From the NCBI GenBank assembly GCA_028685945.1, contig JAQUCZ010000017.1, forward strand, positions 1 through 10,719: a DNA stretch of 10,719 bases, written 5' to 3'. The stretch is from Sulfurimonadaceae bacterium (GTDB lineage: Bacteria; Campylobacterota; Campylobacteria; Campylobacterales; Sulfurimonadaceae). The translations under genes and the position numbers were made by a program. Shown here piece by piece: positions 1-6,524 of this stretch. The stretch's first letter is position 1. The number at the start of each line of letters is the position of its first letter. Under the pieces are notes generated by a model, which was not told the DNA's origin, ran no database searches, and saw only the letters and a list, made by a program, of their open reading frames with translations.

Positions 1-538
1 TCTCCCTTTTGAAGTCACCATCGCGCTTTGGTCTCTCTGTCTTGTCAAACGATTTTTTCTCATAAGGCTTTTTATGGTCAGATTTTTGTTTTGATCTCTC
101 TTCTCTTGGTTTATGTTCTTTTTTCACTTCCTCTTTGATTGGGTATCCAAATCCTTGAAGCGATTCCTGTTTGATAGCGCGACCGAGCAAAATCTCTATT
201 TGATAGAGTCCGTTTTGTTCGTGTGCGTCTAAGAGTGCAAAAGCTTTCTCTTTTGCCAGAGAGAGCCTTCTAAAATAGGTTTGCGCCTCTTTTGGAAGAT
301 CGTAGCTGATTACTATATCGTAGTTTGGCGAAAGGCTCTCAAGCATCCCATCCTCCGAGAGAGAAAGTTTGGCATGGGAGAAGTTTTCCGCTAAAAAGGG
401 GAGTTTTTCTTGTGCAACGATAAGAACGGCTGCGTCGCTGTTTTGTGCGAGAAGAAGCTCGATAAGTGCCTTTTTTTTCTCTTGGGTTACTTGGTATATG
501 CGGTGGTTGGCATGTTTGATTGCAGGAGTAAATGACAT
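1..538 (-). CDS. Partial protein resembling a degenerate DEAD-box helicase C-terminal region with a basic tail
   Basis: At least 179 codons are present; the 3' end lies beyond the left edge. ATG at 536-538 is preceded by a good Shine-Dalgarno (GAGGAC, 544-549 on the minus strand). Residues 13-42 (RIYQVTQEKKKALIELLLAQ, then AAVLIVA) resemble the stretch that opens the RecA2 domain of RhlE-type helicases. Residues 74-91 (DIVISYDLPKEAQTYFRR) resemble the 'VVNYELP..PEDYVHRIGR' segment just before and into motif VI. Residues 99-134 (AFALLDAHEQ, IEILLGRAIKQESLQGFGYP) resemble the post-motif VI 'LxxIEKLLKKEIPxxxIPGFE' tail. The arginine finger and glycine of motif VI are gone (RRLSLAKE), about 60 residues of RecA2 including motif V are missing, and there is no DEAD domain. 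Residues 135-179 are rich in Lys, Arg, Glu and Asp, like the disordered RNA-binding tails of RhlE/DbpA-type helicases. ATPase activity is not expected. An RNA-binding or helicase-partner role is inference only. Family assignment is by eye. Confidence 0.7.
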   Translation of the reverse strand, partial: MSFTPAIKHANHRIYQVTQEKKKALIELLLAQNSDAAVLIVAQEKLPFLAENFSHAKLSLSEDGMLESLSPNYDIVISYDLPKEAQTYFRRLSLAKEKAFALLDAHEQNGLYQIEILLGRAIKQESLQGFGYPIKEEVKKEHKPREERSKQKSDHKKPYEKKSFDKTERPKRDGDFKRE

Positions 539-609
539 AAAAAGTCCTCGTTAAAGATAAGTTGGAATTATATCTAATATTGTAGAAAACTATGGTGTTT
601 TAAAGAGGG

Positions 610-638
610 TTGGCATGTGAAAATTTTTCACATGCCAA
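610..638 (-). terminator. Perfect inverted repeat after leuA, possible terminator
   Basis: TTGGCATGTGAAAA (610-623) and TTTTCACATGCCAA (625-638) are exact reverse complements around one central base. The hairpin begins 6 nt after the leuA stop codon, where a terminator would sit. On the minus strand it is followed by ACCCTCTTT rather than a clean T-run, so termination efficiency is uncertain. Its arm (ACATGCCAA) recurs in other non-coding parts of the window. Confidence 0.55.
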
Positions 639-643
639 GAAGA

Positions 644-2305
644 TTATTTCTCAAACGCTCTGTTAAGAGCGGAGAAAAGAGCTTTGATTGACGCGGTGGT
701 AATATCTTCGTCTTTGCCTACTCCAAAGCAAGAGATGGTGTTTTCGCTTTGAATCTCTATATAGGCGATAGCTTTTGCGCTGCTTTTGTCGCCGCATGAG
801 TGCTCCGAGTAGGAGTGGATCGTAAAATCGTTTTTATAATCCTGCATCAAAGCGTTTTTGCACGCATCTATAGGTCCGTTGCCCTGACCGCTTGCAACGA
901 TCTCTTTCCCGTTATAGATATAAGAAAGCTTGCATGTCGCTACCTTCTTGTCGGAGGTGAGAGTACAATCTACAAGCTCAAGATGCTTTTTTGGGTTGTA
1001 GTAGGTCTCTTTAAAGATATCCAAAATCTCTTTAGGCTCTAAAACTCTCCCTTTTTCATCCGTTACCGCTTGAACGATACGCCCTATCTCCGGATGCATC
1101 GCTTTTGGAAGCTGGTAGCCGTAGTTTTTCTCCAAGATATACGCCACGCCCCCCTTGCCCGACTGGGAATTGATACGGATTATGCTCTCGTAGGTGCGCC
1201 CCACGTCGGCAGGATCGATCGGAAGGTAAGGAACCTCCCAAAACGGGTCTTGTTTTTTCTTTTGGTAGGCAAGCCCTTTGTTGATCGCATCTTGATGTGA
1301 TCCCGAAAATGCGGTATAGACCAAATCTCCCACATACGGATGGCGGCAGTGCGTAGGGATCTCCGTGCAGCGCTCTACGATCTCAAGAACCTCGTCTACG
1401 TTTGAAAAATCAAGCTCGGGGTCAACCCCTTGCGTGTACATATTAAGCGCCAAGGTGATGATATCGACGTTCCCCGTGCGCTCACCGTTGCTAAGGAGCG
1501 TCCCCTCTACTCTGTCCGCACCCGCCAAAAGCGCAAGCTCGGTTGCTGCAACCGACGTACCGCGGTCGTTGTGGGTGTGGGTTGAGATTATCACGTTCTC
1601 ACGGTTATCAAGGTGTCTGCTCATCCATTCGATCTGGTCGGCATAGATGTTTGGCGTTGCCATCTCTACGGTTGCAGGGAGGTTGATAATCACTTTACGC
1701 GTCGGGCTGATCCCCCAGCGCGCCGTAACCGCATTACAAATGCGTGCCGCAAACTCCAACTCCGTTCCCGTAAAACTCTCGGGAGAGTATTCTAAGAAAA
1801 TTGTGCCGTCGTGCTCTTTTTCGTACTTTTTGACCAAATCGACACCAGCAAGCGCAAGCTCGATAATCTCGTCTTGTTCTTTGGCAAATACGATTTTTCG
1901 TTGTGCCGTCGAGGTGGAGTTGTAAAGGTGGACGGTCGCTTTTTTTACCCCGCGAAGTGCTTCAAACGTCTTGGCGATAAGATGCTCTCTTGCTTGAACA
2001 AGTACTTGAATCGTAACATCTTCGGGGATGAGATTATCGTCCACCAAACGGCGTAAAAAGTCAAATTCTACCTTGGAAGCGGAGGGAAATCCCACTTCGA
2101 TCTCTTTGAATCCCAGTTTTAGTAAGAGTGCATAAAGTTCAAGTTTTTTGTTCATATCCATAGGGTTGATAAGCGCTTGATTGCCGTCGCGCAAATCGAC
2201 GCTGCACCATTTAGGTGCTTTTGTAATCGTGTTGTTCGGCCATTGTCTATTTGGCAAATCTATTTTTGGATACGGGCGGTATTTGCCCTGTTTCATGTGA
2301 TTCAT
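644..2305 (-). CDS. leuA: 2-isopropylmalate synthase (LeuA2 type)
   Basis: This is a cytosolic enzyme (EC 2.3.3.13) that condenses acetyl-CoA with 2-oxoisovalerate to give 2-isopropylmalate, the committed step of leucine synthesis. The 553 residues match the long LeuA2 subfamily found in actinobacteria and pseudomonads, rather than the roughly 510-residue LeuA1. Visible landmarks are the N-terminal strap (YRPYPKIDLPNRQWP, 9-23), DLRDGNQAL (37-45), the HTHNDRG metal motif (243-249) and LSNGERTGN (271-279). The predicted divalent-metal ligands D40, H243, H245 and N279 are all present. A flexible linker follows, then a C-terminal regulatory domain (about 430-553) of the type that binds leucine for feedback inhibition, ending in ITTASIKALFSALNRA. 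ATG at 2303-2305 has AGGA six bases upstream; an in-frame ATG three codons later is less well placed. Upstream is the leuA -10 element (2369-2374). No other leu gene is adjacent. Confidence 0.97.
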   Translation of the reverse strand: MNHMKQGKYRPYPKIDLPNRQWPNNTITKAPKWCSVDLRDGNQALINPMDMNKKLELYALLLKLGFKEIEVGFPSASKVEFDFLRRLVDDNLIPEDVTIQVLVQAREHLIAKTFEALRGVKKATVHLYNSTSTAQRKIVFAKEQDEIIELALAGVDLVKKYEKEHDGTIFLEYSPESFTGTELEFAARICNAVTARWGISPTRKVIINLPATVEMATPNIYADQIEWMSRHLDNRENVIISTHTHNDRGTSVAATELALLAGADRVEGTLLSNGERTGNVDIITLALNMYTQGVDPELDFSNVDEVLEIVERCTEIPTHCRHPYVGDLVYTAFSGSHQDAINKGLAYQKKKQDPFWEVPYLPIDPADVGRTYESIIRINSQSGKGGVAYILEKNYGYQLPKAMHPEIGRIVQAVTDEKGRVLEPKEILDIFKETYYNPKKHLELVDCTLTSDKKVATCKLSYIYNGKEIVASGQGNGPIDACKNALMQDYKNDFTIHSYSEHSCGDKSSAKAIAYIEIQSENTISCFGVGKDEDITTASIKALFSALNRAFEK

Positions 2306-2368
2306 AGTGAATCCTTTCCTTGAAAATTATTTGATAGTTGCACTCTTAATACCGCTATCTGCGGCGCA

Positions 2369-2374
2369 ATTATA
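2369..2374 (-). promoter_or_regulatory. Predicted -10 element of leuA
   Basis: The minus strand reads GCTATAATTGCG, a consensus TATAAT. Transcription would begin near 2362, giving a leader of about 57 nt before the leuA start. No convincing TTGACA -35 is present; the upstream region is T-rich, as is common for sigma-70 promoters of Campylobacterota. A short CCGC/GCGG stem (2352-2364) lies at the start of the leader. No leucine-rich leader peptide was seen. Confidence 0.6.
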
Positions 2375-2386
2375 GCGCATTTATGA

Positions 2387-3322
2387 TTAGCAAAAGAGAG
2401 CTTGAAGGAAATAATCGGGGTTTATAAAGTTATTGTAAAAATAGCCCCTTGGGGGGGTGTTGGCAACACTGAGGATGCCGTTGTGTTTTTGAACGATCTG
2501 CGAGGACATATAAAGCCCGATCCCCGTGCCGCTTGTTTTCTCTTTTGTGGTGAAATTGAGCTTAAAAATATCGTTGATAATATAGGAGGGGATGCCGCCT
2601 GCATTGTCCTCAACCTCGATAACCGTTTTGGAGTGGCGTTTGGCGGCTCTTATCGTAACAAAACGCTCATGGATGCCGTTTTCGTTAAACGCCTCTATGG
2701 AGTTTTTGATAAAGTTGATAAAAAGATGGACAAACTCGTTTTTCGCCCCCGTGACTTTTATTTTTTTATCGATCTCTATGCGCAGCGTTACGTTTTGTTT
2801 GATCAGTTCATCTTTGAGGATCACTTTCACGCTCTCAAGTGCGCTGTGGATCGTAAAATGATCGTTCTCTTTTGAGGGGCGGAAAAACTTGCGGAACTCG
2901 TTGAGTGTATTGACCATATATTTGATCTGAATCGATGTGGTGTCGGTGATATCGTCGATGTAATTTTTGTCTATGCGGTTTGCTTCAAAATCGCTTTTAA
3001 GCATATCGTTGATCATGCTCAGGGTATTGAGGGGCTGTTTCCATTGGTGGGCGATAATATCCATCATCTCCCCCATTGCGGCCATTTTCGACTGCTGGAG
3101 CATCACTTTGTTTTTTTTCTCGTCGATCTGATGCAAAACGGCAATGCGCTCTTCACGCTCTTTTAATAAAATTTGATTTTCGGCGCTGACTTTTTGCAGG
3201 GCTTGCTCTTGCGACTCGAAATGCTCTATAAGCGCATGCAGTTTTTCTTGAAAGAGGGGGTCGGTTTGTTTTGCAAGCGTGAGAACCTCTCGCAGCAGCT
3301 GTTCTTTTCTCTTTTGTTCCAT
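2387..3322 (-). CDS. Soluble sensor histidine kinase, C-terminal end frameshifted
   Basis: This is a two-component sensor kinase with 311 codons as read. Residues 1-80 are charged and heptad-like (probable coiled coil), with no membrane segment or signal peptide, so it should act in the cytosol. The H-box is DIIAHQWKQPLNT with H92 as the phospho-accepting histidine. The ATPase domain shows the N-box FIKNSIEAF (N207), DNAGG (239-243) and GTGIGL (265-270). After NTPP (about 288-291) the frame runs into GYFYNNFINPDY, which is unlike the family. Losing one base from the C7 tract at 2451-2457 restores NTPQGAIFTITL and a stop at 2422-2424, giving 299 residues. The ATG at 3320-3322 was chosen because an upstream in-frame GTG (3359-3361) overlaps the predicted -10 element. 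It lies between glnA and leuA with no response regulator in the window. The sensed signal is unknown. Confidence 0.88.
   Translation of the reverse strand: MEQKRKEQLLREVLTLAKQTDPLFQEKLHALIEHFESQEQALQKVSAENQILLKEREERIAVLHQIDEKKNKVMLQQSKMAAMGEMMDIIAHQWKQPLNTLSMINDMLKSDFEANRIDKNYIDDITDTTSIQIKYMVNTLNEFRKFFRPSKENDHFTIHSALESVKVILKDELIKQNVTLRIEIDKKIKVTGAKNEFVHLFINFIKNSIEAFNENGIHERFVTIRAAKRHSKTVIEVEDNAGGIPSYIINDIFKLNFTTKEKTSGTGIGLYMSSQIVQKHNGILSVANTPPRGYFYNNFINPDYFLQALFC
2451..2457 (-). other. C7 homopolymer tract at the kinase frameshift
   Basis: Seven G on the plus strand (seven C in the coding strand) sit exactly where the kinase reading frame departs from the family pattern. With six C the protein would end ..GAIFTITL at 2422, a typical final strand of a histidine kinase ATPase domain. 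This may be a sequencing or assembly indel, a real mutation, or a slippage-prone tract. Confidence 0.8.
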
Positions 3323-3349
3323 TGCTCTTTTCGATAGAAAATTTAAAAT

Positions 3350-3358
3350 ATTATAGCA
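3350..3358 (-). promoter_or_regulatory. Predicted extended -10 promoter of the histidine kinase
   Basis: The minus strand reads TGCTATAAT, a consensus extended -10 (TGnTATAAT). It ends 27 bases before the ATG at 3322, which implies a leader of about 20 nt. It lies inside the longer GTG-initiated reading frame, an argument against that longer start. Confidence 0.65.
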
Positions 3359-3381
3359 CACTCTAACGGCTATTTAGGGGG

Positions 3382-3430
3382 AAAAAAAGAAAAAAAAGGG
3401 AGGGAATGTTAAGCTAAAAAGCTTAACATT
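3382..3430 (-). terminator. glnA terminator overlapping the stop codon
   Basis: A 10-bp perfect stem (AATGTTAAGC at 3405-3414, GCTTAACATT at 3421-3430) has a six-base loop. On the minus strand it is followed by CCCTCCC and then T8 and T7 runs. The glnA TAA (3423-3425) lies inside the promoter-proximal arm. The seven-base C-rich gap before the T-run is atypical, but position and structure fit intrinsic termination of glnA. Confidence 0.75.
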
Positions 3431-4853
3431 GGTAAGTTGTTTTAAACTCGAAAGGAGTAGGTCTTGCTTCGTAAGGCCATACGTCGCGAGAGAATTTATA
3501 GTGTTGGTACGTTTGGATCATCTCTGACGTGAAAACGGGTTGTAAGAACTCGTTGTCTCTGATGAGTGCTTCTAGGGAACCTCTAAGCGTATGCGGCATT
3601 TGAGGGATACCTTTTTCACGAATCTCATCAAGCGTCAATTCGAAAAGATCCTCATCCATCGGACCGATCGGGATATCTTTGTTTTTGATACCGTCAAGTC
3701 CCGCCATCATAAGCGCAGAGAACGCAAGGTACGGACATGCACTTGAATCCGGGAAACGCATCTCGATACGCGTAGATTTCTCACCCGCACCGTAAGGGAT
3801 ACGGCAAGATGCCGAACGGTTTTGAGACGAATACGTCAAGATGCTCGGAGCTTCAAAGCCTGGAATAAGTCTTTTGTACGAGTTCGTCGAAGGGTTTGTA
3901 AACGCTGCAACGGCACGCGCATGTTTAAAGATACCGCCGATATAGTGAAGCGCCATTTCGCTTAGTTTGCTGTAACCGTTTTCATCGTAGAAAAGGTTTT
4001 TGCCGTTTTTCCAAAGTGATTGGTGTACGTGCATACCGCTTCCGTTGTCTCCGTAAAGAGGTTTAGGCATGAATGTAGCCGTTTTACCGTTAAGGTGCGC
4101 TACCATTTTGATAACGTATTTAAGTTTTTGTACGTTGTCCGCCGCACCGATGAGGTCGGAGTACACTACACCGATCTCCCCTTGCCCTTGTGCTACTTCG
4201 TGGTGCCCAAGAACAACGTCAAGACCTACTTGTTCTAACACCATCATCATTTCGGCACGTAAATCAACCATGCTATCGGTCGGTGCTACAGGAAAGTATC
4301 CGCCCTTGGTTCCCGGACGATGCCCCGAGTTAAACGTATCGCCGTAATGCGTATCTGAGTTCCACTCGCCGTCTTCGGTGTCGACTTTGTATCCCGATTC
4401 GTTGATGCTGTCAACGAATTTTACGTCGTCAAATACGAAAAACTCGTTTTCCGGTCCGAAGTATGCAGCGTCTGCAAGTCCGAGAGAATCGGCATGTTGC
4501 AATGCTTTTTTTGCGATTGAACGCGGGCATTTTTCATATGCTTGGTTTTTGTAGATATCGTAAACGTCACAGATTACGATGATGGTCGGATCGGCAGTAA
4601 AAGGATCCAAAAACGCCGTAGGAACATCCGGTTTTAAAAGCATGTCGGATCTGTTGATCGGCTGCCAAGCTTCTACCGACGAGCCGTCAAACGGAAGACC
4701 GTTTTCTAAAATCTCGCTCGTTACCGCTTTCGTTCTGTAGGTTACATGGTGCCATGTTCCTTTCATATCCGTAAATCTGAAATCTACGAACTGAACATCG
4801 TTCTCTTTACAAAAAGCGTAAAACTCTTCTATGTTGTTTACGAATTTTCCCAT
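3423..4853 (-). CDS. glnA: Type I glutamine synthetase
   Basis: This enzyme (EC 6.3.1.2) makes glutamine from glutamate, ammonium and ATP, the main entry for ammonium. Its 476 residues match the GSI dodecamer-forming subunit. Landmarks are the N-terminal beta-grasp domain with FDGSSVEAW (55-63, D56 in the active-site position), GPENEFFVFDD (133-143, metal site), KPLYGDNGSGMHVHQSLW (264-281, ATP/metal site), KRLIPGFEAP (327-336, glutamate-gating loop with E334) and NRSASCRIPYG (345-355). The adenylylation segment that reads NLYDLP in E. coli is EDLFELT here, with F404 at the modified tyrosine, so GlnE-type adenylylation should not operate. ATG at 4851-4853 is preceded by GGAGA. The gene appears monocistronic, with its own promoter (4884-4889), an upstream palindrome (4917-4941) and a 3' hairpin. 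No glnB or ntr gene is next to it. Confidence 0.98.
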   Translation of the reverse strand: MGKFVNNIEEFYAFCKENDVQFVDFRFTDMKGTWHHVTYRTKAVTSEILENGLPFDGSSVEAWQPINRSDMLLKPDVPTAFLDPFTADPTIIVICDVYDIYKNQAYEKCPRSIAKKALQHADSLGLADAAYFGPENEFFVFDDVKFVDSINESGYKVDTEDGEWNSDTHYGDTFNSGHRPGTKGGYFPVAPTDSMVDLRAEMMMVLEQVGLDVVLGHHEVAQGQGEIGVVYSDLIGAADNVQKLKYVIKMVAHLNGKTATFMPKPLYGDNGSGMHVHQSLWKNGKNLFYDENGYSKLSEMALHYIGGIFKHARAVAAFTNPSTNSYKRLIPGFEAPSILTYSSQNRSASCRIPYGAGEKSTRIEMRFPDSSACPYLAFSALMMAGLDGIKNKDIPIGPMDEDLFELTLDEIREKGIPQMPHTLRGSLEALIRDNEFLQPVFTSEMIQTYQHYKFSRDVWPYEARPTPFEFKTTYQC

Positions 4854-4883
4854 CTTGAGTTCTCCAAAATTTAATCTGCCAAA

Positions 4884-4889
4884 AGTATA
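4884..4889 (-). promoter_or_regulatory. Predicted -10 element of glnA
   Basis: TATACT on the minus strand, 30 bases before the glnA start, with a leader of about 23 nt containing the GGAGA ribosome-binding site. The matching -35 position (4907-4912) reads CAACAT, far from consensus, so the promoter may rely on an activator or on upstream AT-rich DNA. No -24/-12 (sigma-54) GG/GC pair was recognised. Confidence 0.5.
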
Positions 4890-4916
4890 TCGAATTTCAA
4901 AAAGATATGTTGTGCG

Positions 4917-4941
4917 CGATTGATTAAAATTTAATCAATCG
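4917..4941. promoter_or_regulatory. 25-bp perfect palindrome upstream of glnA, possible operator
   Basis: CGATTGATTAAA and its exact reverse complement flank a single central A. It lies 28 bp upstream of the glnA -10, next to the -35 region, and 19 bp after the phoU-like stop codon. The two-fold symmetry with essentially no loop favours a protein-binding operator over a terminator, and no T-run follows on either strand. The inner core TTGAT(n9)ATCAA has the arms of an FNR/CRP-type site but the wrong spacing (n9 instead of n4). The regulator is unknown. Confidence 0.55.
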
Positions 4942-4960
4942 GCTTTTAAAATGGGTAAAT

Positions 4961-5632
4961 TTAATTGTAGAGTTGAAACTCGCCGCCGTTTTTAGCGTAG
5001 AGCAAAAGATTTGCTATATTTACCGATCGGTCGCACGAGCGCTCTAGTTTTCTCAGCGTAGCTAGAATTTTGACATACTCTACCGAGAGCTCTTTGGCAT
5101 CGATGATGACGGTCATGATCTCTTTTTCTATGATAGAGAACAGATCGTCGTTGATGCTCTCTTCCACAAGCACTTTTCGGTAAAAATCCTCTACGATACA
5201 TGCATCGAAATTTTCGAAACACTCGAGAATATATACCAAAGAGTTGATGGTGCTTTTGTTGAGTTTGACGATTGTTTTTGCAATGTTGTCGAAGTGGCAA
5301 CCGCTTTGGCAGTGCTCGCTCATGCGACGTGCGTATTTTTTAAAGCCCACGCCGATCCGTACGATCTCGTTTATCATCTTTAGGTACGCCACGAGGGTGC
5401 GAAGTTCGTTGGCTTCGGGACCGTAGAGGGCAAATGTTTTGATGATCTCGTTGTCGATAAGGTTTCCCTGTGCTTCGACATGCGATAGCTTCTCCTGTGC
5501 TTCTAAAAAGAGTCCCATATCTTTTTTCTCGAAAGCATCAAGCGATATTTGGCTTGAGTGGGTGATGCTTTTGAGAAGATTCGCGATGGACCCTCTGATT
5601 TGCGTGAGTTTGTTTTCGTATTTTACTGACAT
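4961..5632 (-). CDS. phoU: PhoU-like phosphate signalling protein
   Basis: A 223-residue, all-helical soluble protein, close to the usual PhoU length of about 220-240. It shows two PhoU-type repeats: YGPEANELRTLVAYLKMINE with VRIGVGFKKYAR (70-101), and ILATLRKLERSCDRSVNIAN with LLLYAKNGGEF (189-219). In the family each repeat carries an ExxxD metal-binding motif within LERIGD. The second repeat keeps it (E197, D201); the first has valines in both positions (V91, V95). PhoU proteins couple the PstSCAB transporter to the PhoR-type sensor kinase and repress the Pho response when phosphate is plentiful. The gene follows pstB by 105 bases in the same orientation, though a palindromic repeat lies between them. 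ATG at 5630-5632 has GAGGA nine bases upstream. Annotation as PhoU rests on repeat pattern and context. Confidence 0.85.
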   Translation of the reverse strand: MSVKYENKLTQIRGSIANLLKSITHSSQISLDAFEKKDMGLFLEAQEKLSHVEAQGNLIDNEIIKTFALYGPEANELRTLVAYLKMINEIVRIGVGFKKYARRMSEHCQSGCHFDNIAKTIVKLNKSTINSLVYILECFENFDACIVEDFYRKVLVEESINDDLFSIIEKEIMTVIIDAKELSVEYVKILATLRKLERSCDRSVNIANLLLYAKNGGEFQLYN

Positions 5633-5676
5633 TATTTTTTTTCCTCATTCGATTTAAAGTAGGTTTCCTGCAAAAC

Positions 5677-5704
5677 CTAGATCCTGAATAAAGTTCAGGG
5701 TGAC
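5677..5704. repeat. Short palindromic intergenic repeat, copy A
   Basis: A 28-nt unit CTAGATCC...GGGTGAC with arms CCTGAA (5683-5688) and TTCAGG (5694-5699) around TAAAG. It is the same family as the units at 9417-9444 and 9551-9578. Translated, it gives the 'CHPELxSGSR' peptide often seen in spurious gene calls. A second hairpin (TAGGTTT at 5660-5666, AAACCTA at 5673-5679) abuts it. It may cap or process the pstCAB message before phoU. Confidence 0.75.
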
Positions 5705-5738
5705 AAACGTTTCTATTTTTCGTCAAAAAAAAGCTGCA

Positions 5739-6524
5739 TCAACCGAATTTTCCCGTTATGTATTCTTCGGTGAGCTTTTCTCTAGGGGTAACGAACATCT
5801 CTTCGGTGCGTCCGAGCTCTACGAGTTCTCCTAAATACATAAACCCCGTATAGTCGCTTACGCGCGCGGCTTGCTGCATATTGTGGGTGACGATAATGAT
5901 CGAGACGCGGTTTTTTAGCTCTACTACAAGCTCCTCGATCCCCGCCGTAGAGATAGGATCAAGCGCACTTGTAGGTTCGTCAAACAAAAGCACTTCAGGC
6001 TCCACCGCGATCGCACGGGCGATACACAAACGTTGCTGCTGCCCGCCCGAGAGACCGTTTGCGTCTTGCTTGAGGCGATCTTTCACCTCTTCGAAGATCG
6101 CCGCATCTTTGAGCGCTTTTTCGACGCGGTCTTGGAGTTCTGTTTTGTTTTTGATCCCCTGAAGGCGCATGCCGTAGGCAACGTTGTCAAAAATACTCAT
6201 CGGAAACGCCGTAGGTTTTTGAAAAATCATCCCGATTTGAATCCTTAAGTTGATAAGGTCTTGTTTGGGAAGTAAAATATTCTCCCCTTTAAAAAGAATC
6301 TCCCCCGCATATTTGTTCCCCGGATAGAGATCGTGAATACGGTTAAAACTGCGAAGAAGCGTCGTTTTACCGCATCCCGAAGGACCGATAAGCGCCGTAA
6401 TAGAGTTTTTGGCGATCGGCATGTCGAGTTTTTTAATGCTCGGTGCATCGGCACCCGCATAGGTAAACTCAAAATCCTTCACCTCCAGCGCTTTTTCCTC
6501 AAATATATCTACGATAGTTGCCAT
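5739..6524 (-). CDS. pstB: Phosphate ABC transporter ATP-binding protein PstB
   Basis: Cytosolic ATPase subunit that drives high-affinity phosphate uptake by the PstSCAB complex (EC 7.3.2.1). The 261 residues are close to the family norm of about 250-260. Walker A is GPSGCGKTT (47-55), the Q-loop is Q102 in MIFQKPTAFPMS, the ABC signature is LSGGQQQR (158-165), Walker B is VLLFDEP (178-184) and the switch histidine is H214 in VTHNMQQA. NRIHDLYPG after Walker A and FQKPTAFPMSI are characteristic of PstB rather than of other ABC ATPases. The start ATG (6522-6524) shares one base with the pstA stop (TAATG), and its ribosome-binding site (AGAGG) lies in the end of pstA, implying translational coupling. 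It is third in the pstC-pstA-pstB unit. Confidence 0.98.
   Translation of the reverse strand: MATIVDIFEEKALEVKDFEFTYAGADAPSIKKLDMPIAKNSITALIGPSGCGKTTLLRSFNRIHDLYPGNKYAGEILFKGENILLPKQDLINLRIQIGMIFQKPTAFPMSIFDNVAYGMRLQGIKNKTELQDRVEKALKDAAIFEEVKDRLKQDANGLSGGQQQRLCIARAIAVEPEVLLFDEPTSALDPISTAGIEELVVELKNRVSIIIVTHNMQQAARVSDYTGFMYLGELVELGRTEEMFVTPREKLTEEYITGKFG

Noticed and set aside
471..478. A8 tract near the N-terminus of the helicase-like protein as a phase-variable switch
   Set aside because: The frame reads continuously into recognisable motifs on both sides, and poly-A of this length is common in Lys-rich coding sequence.
369..554. A 61-codon plus-strand frame at the left end
   Set aside because: Antisense to the helicase-like protein, which has a good ribosome-binding site and recognisable motifs.
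1056..1241. Minus-strand frame inside leuA
   Set aside because: Out-of-frame shadow in the middle of an intact leuA; no start signal.
2402..2875. A 157-codon plus-strand frame opposite the kinase
   Set aside because: It is antisense to the ATPase domain of a clear histidine kinase, resembles no known protein, and arises from codon bias on the opposite strand.
4922..4936. FNR-type binding site inside the glnA palindrome
   Set aside because: The arms TTGAT/ATCAA are present but separated by nine bases instead of the required four.
5538..5726. A 62-codon minus-strand frame beginning MTKNRNVCHPELYSGSRF
   Set aside because: It is the well-known spurious translation of the palindromic repeat at 5677-5704 running into the phoU gene out of frame; no ribosome-binding site or protein-like character.
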